Assembly: GCA_025617745.1 (NCBI GenBank) | Contig: CM046856.1 | Location: 35,210,208-35,274,207, forward strand | Source of the DNA: Heliocidaris erythrogramma | Lineage: Eukaryota > Echinodermata > Echinoidea > Camarodonta > Echinometridae | DNA length: 64,000 nt | Direction of reading: 5' to 3' | Made by a program: the position numbers and the translations under genes | Notes under the pieces: model-generated | What the model was told of the DNA's origin: nothing | The model's database searches: none | Seen by the model: the letters and a program-made list of their open reading frames with translations, nothing else | Shown: positions 35,601 to 47,600 of the stretch, piece after piece | Position numbering within the stretch: the stretch's first letter is position 1 | Layout of the letters: each line of letters opens with the position of its first letter

Positions 35601-38600
35601 ACGCAAACAGACCAGACAAAATATATATTATATACCTATATAAGGCATTTTAGCGGCGCATTAAAAAAGCATATTTTTGGCCGCTTGATTTGCGCGTGCA
35701 ATATGCTCTCATATGCATATTGCACGCGCAAATCAAGCGGCCAAAAATATGCTATGAATTCCCCATAGGCGACAGTACTTGCCGTGCAATATTTATATAA
35801 TATTGGATGCACTTGAGTGGTATATCAGATATATTGCATTCAGCTAGCATGACTATTGCACGAATCGAAGATGAGTGCAATATTTATGCTAGATGAATGT
35901 TATATATCTGATATACCACGAAAGAAATCTAGTATTATTATTATTATTATACATACAAATTCGAGGAAACATACAACTTTACAATGGCCTGGAGAAGATG
36001 GTACCCAACAGCTCAAGTCAGGATACAGATAGAGCTCAGACCGTGCAGGTCTATGGAAAATATGTGCTACCTCTAACTAGCACAGCAAAGCAGGCCAGTT
36101 GGAACAATAAAAAACGATGAAATTGGTTCACGTACTCACCAACATCCAATATACAGAGTAAAAATGATCCTTCAATATAATGATCCAAAACAGCAAATTC
36201 CAACGTCCATGTTTGTTTACAAATGTTTCGAATTTACCGCTTGCAATATCGAGGCTGCGCTGCGCTGCCATACACAAAACTAAAGGTATGAGAACTATGC
36301 AGACAACACTGAAAATTTACGTGTAAACCTATGGCATTTAGCGCTTCGTCGCAATCTTTGTGTGCGAGCGATTGATGAAAGCAAGACTCCACCGAGCGTG
36401 CTTCTGTTCTGCGCATGCGTCGGACAAAAATTGCAATGGTATATCAGCGCAAGCGTTGAATATCGTGACAATATTCCACCCTTTTACAACATTGACAAGA
36501 GTAACGTAATACACGCAAGACAGTTAATATGCTAACTGTATTGTATGCAATCAAACTGAACAACAGAAATCTCACAGAACGGAAAAATACAAGGTTTTAT
36601 TCTATCGGAAAAGTAACCTATATGTGTAATAATATGCCGTATTTTGTCTGGTGTGTTTGCGTGCGCGCAAATAATGCAATGCATACACACATACGCACAT
36701 GACGTCATTATACAAATGATGCACAGGTTGGAGTGGGTCGGTAGGAATTGTGTACACAAGGTACCTCTGAATTGTCGCTTCGTGGGTACACAATTCCTAC
36801 CGACCCACGAAAAATACCTGTGCATCATCTGTTTTATAGAATGGGTAAAAAAATCTTTTTCCCAATCATGCATCCAGTGAAAGTGAGCCATGCGTCCGGT
36901 AAAAAAAATTTACCGGACGCATGGCTGAAATTTACCGGACGCATGGCTAAATTTACCGGACGCATGGCTCAAATTTACCGGACGCATGGCACTGGTAAAT
37001 CATTTCCATGCATCATAAATAGATTTTAGAAATTTAGTGACTTCCATAGAGAACTGAAAATCTGGCTAATTAGGTTGAATTTCAGAATTTCATTTTATTT
37101 CAGTGTTAGAGTCTTGACCCTAAGCCTAGGCTAAGCTAACTTCTGTCATGACTGTCAACTTTTCTATTTTAGAATCTGTCACTCATGTCAACAACAAGCC
37201 CAAGTTAGATATAATCTAGTCTATTTACATTAAAGCAAGTAATTTAAAGAATTAATGCAAAGAGAACTTCTAGTCTTGCATCAACAAATTTTAAGTCTGG
37301 TCAGCCCATAATCCAGGCCAGCCCAGACCAGGCCAGTGTATGCTGCTAGTGAATCACCGTACCGTATGCACTGCAGTGCAGTGCAGCGTACGGTACTGAA
37401 GTTTCAGTTTCACACTGCACTAATTTTCATTTAATCGCCTTTTCAGTTTGCTTGTTTTTAAACAGGTAGACCTATAATAGGATTTTATTGGGCTTACCAT
37501 CAGAATCCGAAGTCAACTATCATTAACATCTGAATTTTGTCTCAAATCTTGCAATTCTCCGTCATTAAAAAGTCGTATATCGCGGCTCTCAGCTCAGACT
37601 CTCGCACTCGCTAAAATAAATATCGATAGCATGTTTACAGTGGCTATCGTCGGTGATCGTAATAATTATTGATATCGAACGTGCAGGCCAGTAAAATTCA
37701 AGGCACAGCTCTTGACCAATGAGATTGCAGGGATTCTGAAACCCATTCTATAAAAAGAGATTGAGCTAAACTTGTGTGATCATAATGAAGTATGATGAGG
37801 GGCTCTGTTAACTGAATGTGGTTGGTTAAGGTGCTTTTTATCAAGTTCTAAATCATTTTCCTGTAGGGTATAGATAATATTAATTATATTGGATGGCTTT
37901 ATTTCATGGAATACCAGAAATATTCCACTCGTTAGGGCCAATATTGCACTCATCTTCGATTCGTGCAATATTGGCCCTAACTCGTGCATGTAATATTCTC
38001 TGGTATCCCATTCAGAGCCATCCAATATAATATAATTATTACCTATACAGGGCATTTCTAGCTGCAAAATAAAAAGTTGTATTTCACACGCAACTCCGAA
38101 TCCGTCTCCGGAGCGGGCAGTATTTGCCATATTGCCCTCTTCCGGGTTTTCCCCATAGTACTAAAAAAGAGGGCAACTTTTTGCCATATTGCACTCTTTC
38201 TTGTCAGCGCGCTTTTAATCAAAGTGCATACGCGCAGTATTCTGATATTAAATGAGTGTTTGAAATGTAGTCCTACGCAATTAATCAGTTTACTCGCCAA
38301 GCTGTTTAATTTAATATTTGATTCAGGTATTATTCCAACAGATTGGACCCTTGGGCTTATATGTCCAATATACAAGAAACAGGGGTCACCGAAAGATCCT
38401 AATAATTATAAAGGAATTACCTTGCTCAGCTGTGTTGGTAAATTATTTACATCGATAGTTAATGAAAGATTAAACTACTTTTTAGATAATAATAATATAA
38501 TTGGAGAGGAACACGCAGGATATAGAGAAAATTATTCGACCAGTGACCATGTCTTTGTTTTACACTCTCTTTTAGATTTATACCTATCTCAAAAGAAAAG

Positions 38601-41600
38601 AGTTTATTGTCCATTCATTGATTATAAGAAGGCCTTTGATTCTATAGATAGGACTTCATTGTGGTTTAAGCTTTCACAAAGTGGAATTAGTGGGAAACTC
38701 TTCAATATAATTAAAAGCATGTACGCAAATTTAAAATCTCGAGTTATTAAACATTCAGAGAAATCGGAATATTTTGATTGTAAAAGTGGTGTAAGGCAGG
38801 GCGAAAACCTATCTCCATTACTTTTCTCGTTATACATTAATGATTTTGTATCTTTCGTGGGAGAAAAATATAATGGTGTTGATTTATTACCTACTAAAAT
38901 TGACAGTTCATTGTTCTCGGAAGGTGTTGACATATATTTGAAACTTTTCTCACTATTGTATGCTCTCGATGCTGTTAGCGTTTATTGTAAGTTGCGGTCA
39001 CTCAAGGTTAACATTAGTAAAACAAAAGTAGTTATTTTTTCGAGAGGAAAAGTTCGAAAATATGCGCAGTTTAAGTTTAATAAAGACATAGTAGAAGTTG
39101 TAGAGGAAAATACGTACTTGGGTGTGATATTTTCTTACAATAATAAGTTTAAGAGAGCTATTAATAAACAATATAATCAAGAAAAAAGAGCAATGTACAG
39201 TTTGATCATAAATCAAGGCAACTGAGGTTGCCGTTGGATATTCAAGTTGAACTTTTCGACCGTCTTGTCGTGCCAATTCTTCTGTACGGAAGTGAAATTT
39301 GGGGACATGGAAATATTTCTCAGATAGAACCTTTGCAAACCCAGTTCTGTAAACAGGCTTTACGACTACGTATGAACACACACAATGGCATGGCTGTTGG
39401 AGAACTTGGAAGGATGGAAATGTCTTTAAATATTAAGGAACGAATGCTAAAGTATTGCTTCCGAACTGTTAATGGTAAAGAGGCTAAATTAGCAAATACA
39501 GTTTGTAATATTTTGAAACTTTTACATGACAAAGCTATTTATTCTTCCCCATGGTTATTATATATTGAACGTAGTCTCCACGAGACTGGTATGTCTAATA
39601 TATTTTATGACAACAGAAATGTTTCTTATTCATGGTTTAGTTCAGCGATTAGACTGAGATTAAGAGACATTTATTCGCAAAATTGGAGAATTAATATCCA
39701 TGAAAGTACGTATTGCACTAATTATAGAATTTTTAGGAACAATGTTGGTCTTGAAAACTACCTTATCAAATTACCTTTTTCAAATAGAGTTCATTTGTCG
39801 AAATTTCGTTGCTCGAATCATAAACTTCCTGTTGAAACTGGTAGATATGTTAATATTGCAAGAAAAGACAGAATTTGTACGTTGTGCAGGCAAAATAAAT
39901 TTGAGGATGAATTTCATTATATTTTTGAATGCTCGGCAACAGATGCTATGAGAAAGAGATTTGTGAAACCGTGCTTCCGAAACAAACCAAGTTCATTGAA
40001 AATGGAGCAATTGTTTAATTCTAAAGATGAAGGTTTTAACTAATCTAGCGAAATTCTGTCAGGGGATAATGTCCCTCCATGCTTAAATATTGTACAATAT
40101 ATAATATTCAAATATGTTTATGTATATACTGATAGGTGCACCTACTATATTTTGGGTTGTTTTGTTGTAGTTTAGCTTTCTTTCATTGCTTTTTATACTT
40201 TTATTTAATTAATTTTATACATGTACATTGTTTGTTATAGCCAAGCAATATTGTAGTTTCCATTACACCCACGTTACGGAATAAGTGTCTGTGCAAATCA
40301 GTGCATAATATTGTACGCTTGTTGTAGTTGTGTTTGTTTGGGGTTTTTTTTACGCGGACATACTGTAAATATTGTATATATTTGTATATAGTTGTTCATG
40401 TGTATACAAACTGATTGTGAATTATTGTTTCTGCAATACCCTGGAAGGGGTGACATGGGAAATAAAATCATTGTCATTGTCATTGTCATTGTGTACGCGT
40501 TAAAGTGTCAAAGGTGTAAACAATGGATACGCGCGAAAACAATTTACGTCACAATTGCTTGGACGGTTGGACCAGATCTGTATGAATAACCTGAAATCAG
40601 AAGGACTGACAAGCAAACAGATGTGTTTGTAATTGCTACAAAATAGGCATATAAATGATTATAGAGTCTAGGTAATAATAATATTGACTGGCTCTACTTT
40701 CGGTGGATATCGAAAATATTGCCCTTAAAACAATCATATTGCCCTCGTCTTCGACTCGGGGCAGTATATTCTGATATCCCACTCAAGCCAGTCAATATTA
40801 TAGAAATATTGCACGGCAAGTTTAGTACTGTAGCCTATGTGGAATTCAGTGTTCCGTGCAATATCCTCTCATATTGCACGCGCAAAGCAAGCGGACAAAA
40901 AAATATGCGTTTTTATTGCGCCGCTAAAATGCCTTAGGCCTATATAGGTAATAATATTAATTATTGTTACGTGATTGTTCCTGTAGACACCCACAGCATT
41001 TGCAGCATTTCTTCTTACATTAATCTTGTATTAATCAATTTCTTATTGGTCCTATAGACACCTTTAGGATTTTCCATAGGGTCTTATATAGAAACCTACA
41101 TTATTTATTATTGGTCCTATAGAAATCTACAGGATTATCGGTACCATAGACACCCATAGGAATTCTATAGAATTCCTATGGGTGTCTATGGGACCGACCA
41201 TTTACATATAGAATGTTTGTATTTTTGTTAGAAACCTATAGAAACCTATAGAGACCTATAAAATAAAGACCCATGGGTCTCTATGGGACCTATAAAATAG
41301 AGACCTATGGTTTTCTATGTGACCTATGAAATATAGACCTATGGGTCTCTATTTTATTTTTTAAAGTAATTTTGAGTAATAATGCACTCTGCAAATAATC
41401 ACCTTGAACCGTGATGGTAGATAAGCACGTGAAAGTTAGTTCTGTATCGCTGATCGTTGTGGTGAGACTGTTTGTTCCCACTGGGAAAAGGAACGGTGGA
41501 CCAGGAAGGGTGGGTGTCGTCGCAAATTCGACAGTAGGCATGGCAGGGTTACCGGGTCCGTGGTAGAAGTAGGTGCCCATTGTTGTCACATCCGCTGGCT

Positions 41601-44600
41601 CATAGTTTGGAGTGAATGAGTACGTGGCTGCGTTGATATCGGTGTCTACTGTGTCGCTAAAGTCTGGACAGTTGTTGACTGGTAATTCAGTGACTGTTGA
41701 AATAGCACGAAGACTATATGTTTGATTTAAATCAAAAGATACGTTCAGTGGCAGATTCTTTACGGGGGGGGGGGGGGGAGTGGGGAGGAAGGGGTGGACA
41801 GGGGGCGCGTGCTTGGACCCAACACCACCAAATCGAATAATTATGGAATACCTAATACGCGTGACAAACATACAAACATGTATACTCTATGCCCCGGTAT
41901 TAGCCAAATTTGAGAATCTTTGTTTTATTGTTATTATGTTGCTTTCCAAAGATTATTTAGACAAAATAGGCAGAAAAGTCTAATAATCTCGTTTTTTTTC
42001 TTCCATGGATGGTTAGAAGATAGGTAATTTGGTAACCTAACTTGATTCCTTGTTCCGATGTTTGAGACCTGTGCACCCTCCCCTCCCTCTCTGTGGATCT
42101 GCCACTGTAGTGGGGCGACAAAATATTCTTTAATCTTACATGTGTATATAACTCCTTAAAACTAAACTCAAACCTCACCCTAATCCTAAATCATCATTTT
42201 TGAATCATAAAAACGGGTTAGCAATCAACACTGATATGCAATTATGCATATTCAGTAAAAGATCATGAATGATGATGATCTTCACTTGCCATCTTAAGAT
42301 TAAAAAACCATCCGAGCTGGACACACTAAATGCGGAAACCACCGAGTGTGGTGCGTCCAATCGTCTCCATGTACTGACCATTATCTCACATATATTCAGA
42401 CACTTCAATAAAAGCAACATGCAAGGTAGGCATGCTAGGAGTGTGTTCAGCCAAGAGGTTATATTTTGCGAAGAGAACTGACTCTACCGTATGTCCGTAG
42501 TACGTGCCGAAGAGGGGAATTTGAGTGTGAAGAAAATGGGGGTACTCATTATTCCGAAGGTTTGTTTTTCCAAAGGTTCAGAATTCCCAAACACAAATTT
42601 TACCATAGCAGGGGGTTCATGATTCCGAAAATGTAATAGGGTTCATAATTCCAAACATTTGATGCATTACTCCGAGGTTTCGTTATTCCGAAATGCAATA
42701 GAGCCCTATATAAATTTTCTGAATTACAAACCTCCGGACATATAAACTCTTTGTCATTTTATGATCATGAACCCTATTTCATTTTCGGAATCACGAAATC
42801 AAGAAAGTAGCTCTTGGTGTCTCATAATTATGTTACTGCATCTGTTTCCATTCTGATTCTTGGGTGAATTCCTCTTCGTAATCTAACCTCCATGATTCAG
42901 CCGGATAGACAAACAACCACAATTCAAACAATGTTGTCCGTATCAGCCAAGAGAAACATAAACAATATTAAAATATATTTCTTTTAAGCATAATTATTTA
43001 GTTGAAACTACTTCATGCTGCTTACGTATGTTGATGATATTGATAACACACATCGACGGATTACCACATCCATCCCTAATAGTGACAGTTAGCTCGGTGC
43101 TACCAGGGGGAAAGATGAAGCCACCTGCAGAAGGGGCACCCACATTTGGGCTGTATTCGGGAGTGGGATCTATACCACTTGGATCAGTGGCGGTGAATTG
43201 GCCAGCAATTGCGCTGACACCGAAGAACGTATTTGGTATGGAAGCCCCTAGCTGGATACTATCAACACACGTCAGAGTAGGTCCGTCCGTATCTGAGGCT
43301 GTATGAATAAAGAAAATGATATCAGTTTTAAATAGTTGTGGGAAGATGTTGAAAAGTGCACCAGAATATATGTAAATATATATAAGAAGAAAGAACGATG
43401 AAGTTATGAGAACATAGCGAAACTTAATTGTGAGTAGAAGATAAGGAAAATGAGGGAAAAGAGAAGGGAAAGTGTAGAAGAAGAAGAAAGGGATAAAAAA
43501 AGACGCATCCGGCCGGACACGTACCCCCTGGACAACCACCCCCCATAACTACCCCTAGAATAACCACCCCCTAGGGTTACCACCCTTTAGTACGACTACC
43601 CCGGGACAATTGCCTTCTAGGATGATTACCCCTCAGCCAACTACCCCTAGGGCAACCACCCTCTAGGACAACTACCCCAAGACAACTACCCCCTAGGACA
43701 ACCACCCTCTAGGACAGCTACCCCCGGGCAACTACCCCAGACCACTACCTCTTAGGGCAACCATCCTATAGGGTAAACCATTTCCGGACAACTACCCCAG
43801 AAAACTACCCCCTCGGACAACCACCCTCTAGGACAACCATCCCCCGGACAACCGGGTACTCATTATATCCTTACTAATTGTTGATCATTTCCCCTTTGGC
43901 CGAAATCAGTTTAAATTCCAGAAGAAGGAGAAGAAGAACTGATTACGGGTCAAGTATTTCACATCTTCCACTGTGCTTCTTTTCGAACATAGAAGATGAC
44001 AATGGATGACACGACTGCGAGTTTGCTTATTTTTCGAAAGAACTACTTGGGCGAAGAGAGACTGAACATATCCTGAGCAGACTTTTGAGGCGATTTTTGT
44101 TGTCCCGATTTATTTGTCTTTGTATTCCTATCTCGATGGCATATTATGCCACATTATAGCTGTTGTTTCCTACTTCGGCCACAAGTTCCTTGTGCCGACC
44201 AAGCTTTCCCATGTGAGCCTCATTGATATTAGTCTCGAAAGGCATTGTTATAACAACATTTGTTTCATTGATCCCAAACAGTGATGAGGTCTGGGCGTTG
44301 GGAAGTAATCAGAATGTGGGGTGGCATGGTTCCGCCCGCAACGGTAAAACCTTGTAAAGTTGTATATCGGCACATACCTGTTCATGGGGGAGGGACTCTT
44401 TCACCGTTCGACAGATATTTCTGAGAATAAAAAGGTATCTCCCAAGAAATGTTGCAGTTTGCAAGAAAGTGGGGGAGGGTACCAGTGTTAAATGGGCAAA
44501 AAGGCACTTGTTTGTTAATCTTTTCCCCCACCTGTAAACATTTGCGTACGATGGCAAAGAATATATGCATGAGTTTGTTACGAAACTTATCGATTTTCAT

Positions 44601-47600
44601 GTGAGATTATAATGTTCAATGGTCAGTAGTTTTACGAACTGACCTTTGGAAAGCAAAGGTTCACCAGTATGCTGTTGCGTCATCCTCCACCATGTTTCTG
44701 ACACCTTCCCTCACCATATTCCATGAACTATTCTTAACATCTATCGTATATTTTACTTTATCAAGGTTAAGTTGACATTGGACAATTTTTTTCTGTGACC
44801 ATCGTGATTCTCTTTCGAGAGTGTAGTCGAGTGCGTAGTCACCAAGCAGTCCCCTTTGACTCTCGATCTTGCGATGGCCAGAGTGTGACTCTGCCAGTAT
44901 ATATCGGACATTTGTGGCACATGCATTCCTTGTGGCAAATGTACTAATGCAACATTCGCTCCGCGAGATGGGATTCCGAGCCTCTTTAACGAACTGTCTA
45001 GATAACGGTCAAGTTCGTATGAGTTGCTTTTGTGTAGAGAATGAAAAGTAAGAAGAAAGCTGACTGATGGTTGCATAAATCTAGAATATAGCCACCTTAT
45101 ATTCAGGTCTTACCAATTATCGATCTATTCTCTCTAACTTTGTTTTAATTTCGCTGTAAACGTATTGGAAAACATCAGAAAGTTTACCGCTGAAGCAAAT
45201 TTGGGCGCCGAGAAAGCGGTGTGGTTTTTCTTTTAGTGATCTAACAGTTTCATTGCCGAGGTAGAATGGTATCTCCTTTGGTGAGCCACTGCAAATCAAC
45301 AAGCTACAACATTTAGCTGGTTTCAGAATAAGATATTTATATTTATATATTTCTTATTTTTTTACTACAGAAAGCCCTATTTCATATGATGTTTTAAGAA
45401 TATTTGATGTGGTAACTCAGTTTAAGAAAGTCTTGAAATTGTTTCGACAGATTACCAACTTTGGATATTCGAAGTTTCAACTCTGATTCAGAAAATCAGT
45501 GGCGGATGTGGGGGGGGGGGGGCACATCCGGCCCGTGCCCCCCCCCCCCCCTTGGAAGAAAAGTATGCATTGTGCCCCCCTTTTAGAACGTTTTTTTTTT
45601 CTTTTTGTTTTTGTTTTGCTTGTCACAGAAATATGGAGGGAAACTGGACCCCATAACCCCCTCCCCCCCCCCCACTGAGCGACTTTTCGATAGGTGGTGA
45701 GACCAAAATATACGGGTCTCCCTTTTCCAAAAGTTGACAAAGCTGCATTTGTCTGCTCCCCCCCCCCCCTTTATACAAAATCCTGGATGCGCCCCTAACT
45801 GGTACAAATGACACTGAAATGACCCCAATTTTTAAGCGATACGTGTTTAACATGTAAAATCATACTGGTACGAGCATCGTGGTGCGTACAAAATGAAAGG
45901 TAATTTCCTGTATCTGCATAATTTATGCACAAATTGTAATTACAAACTGTCTCATTGAAAAGAGTTTTCAGATTAATACCCTGCATTGCACTATGAAACG
46001 TAGGGTGTAACTTTTTTTTTTCTTGCATCGACTAGCTGCAATAAAAACCACAAATATTTATCGAATCATATTTAAAATTGTCAATGGGAACTTACTTTTT
46101 TGGTTGAGTTTAATTATTTGGCATCATTTTGTGAAGTAATCTGTGAATGATCCCCCGTGGCAACTTGGCACAACCATAATCTAACAGGATTTTTTAAATC
46201 TAGAGTACGGGACGGAAAAGAAAGTGATGCATGTACTGAATCCGCGCTATGATTTTTGTATGATCGAGTATAATTATCTCCCTAGTTATGGCATAACCTT
46301 CGCAAATTGTTTAGTATTATTATGATTATTATTATTATACAGCGCATCATGAACTATAGAGTCTCTCTATGCGCTTTACCCTGTAAAACCTGACAAAATG
46401 TAATTTCATCCTTCTACATTTTCATGATAAGAGCATAATAATCGAGTAAAGTGATTTCTTGAACTTAATTATTATGAGAAAGTTCACAGATTCAATATTA
46501 CTTAGAAAGTACAAGTTTGTACAGAACTGTATCTCCATTACATCTTTATTAATGACTAATATTATAATTTGTACAAGGTATTTATAAACATATCAGCTAC
46601 GAATTATACAGAGATATAGATTTATAGTTTTAAAGAAGGGATTTGCAGAGGGAACGGATTCCTCTCGCCATAGAAGGAGTTCAATAGACAATGTATCATA
46701 ACTATGGGAAATATTACATTATAGAGAGTCGATAAAGTGCTGAATGTTAATCGTTGGCAACATTTCGTATACAATGAACGGCAGTTGGGGGGGGGGGGGG
46801 GGGGGGGTGATCCGGAAGACATTCATTAATACTTTACCTTGCATGCGGTGATTGACATTTACCTTCCGTTAATGAAAGAAGAACGCAAACGTTCGCTTTC
46901 AAATAGAAAGCGTTGCATTCACATATTATTCGCATTATTGAGGTCAACTTAGACACTATGTGCACAAAGGGGGGGGGGGGGGGATAAGGAGGAAAAAGGG
47001 GAGGGGATAATGCGTTTTGTGTCTATGTATTTTGAAACTATCTCCGAATTTGTCATGCTATTCTTTCGTGTTTCTTTCTGCTTTTCGAAGTAGTCGGGAC
47101 TCGAGAAGTTTCCCAATTAGGGTACAAATTTAAACTATCGGATGATTCTTTAGATTTGACATGTTATTATGGCGTATTAATATTTATAGTTTCGAACCTA
47201 CACTGTAAAAAATATTTGTATATTTACAGGGGAAAAATACAGATTAGTTCTGTATTTACTCATAACAGCTAATCTGATGTTATTTGTACATAAATGTCAT
47301 AGGAAAAAGTAACAAACACGATAAGAACTACTTTCAAAAAATAAATTCAAGGGCAATTTTAAAGGCCTATTTTACTGCCCATAGAAATCAGGTTCGGATT
47401 ATGTAATACACCATTGTAATGTTCGCACATTTCTAAGGGCTATTGAAATTGTCTTGAGTTTATTTTTTCGAAAGTAGTTTTTATCGTGTTAACAACTAAT
47501 CTGTATTTTTACATCAGAAGTTATGGCGACATTTTTTTTACAGTGTATGGACATAGCATGTGTATTTGAGAAAGCCATTACCACATTGCTGAGGGGGGGG

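Larger units (their letters stand above)
35278..38025. mobile_element. 2.7-kb long-inverted-repeat complex with palindromes
   Basis: Left arm 35278-35550 and right arm about 37757-38025 are inverted copies (ACAGGAAAATGATTTAGAAC, AACCAACCACATTCAGTTAA, AGAGCCCCTCATACTTCATT). The match resumes at 35551-35640 with 36605-36705 (GACGTCATGTGCGTATGTGT). The right arm has about 1 kb inserted (36706-37756). Each outer arm itself centres on a palindrome with loop CTCAT-TTCGATTCG. No transposase is seen. Confidence 0.75.

Noticed and set aside
36887-36993. CRISPR-like array
   Set aside because: Units are contiguous without unique spacers and the DNA is eukaryotic.
38058-38933. Minus-strand frames opposite the LINE
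   Set aside because: Antisense shadows of the reverse transcriptase.
42994-43539. Hydrophobic N-terminal extension of the HYR exon 2 frame
   Set aside because: It is intronic sequence upstream of a good acceptor (43299-43300).
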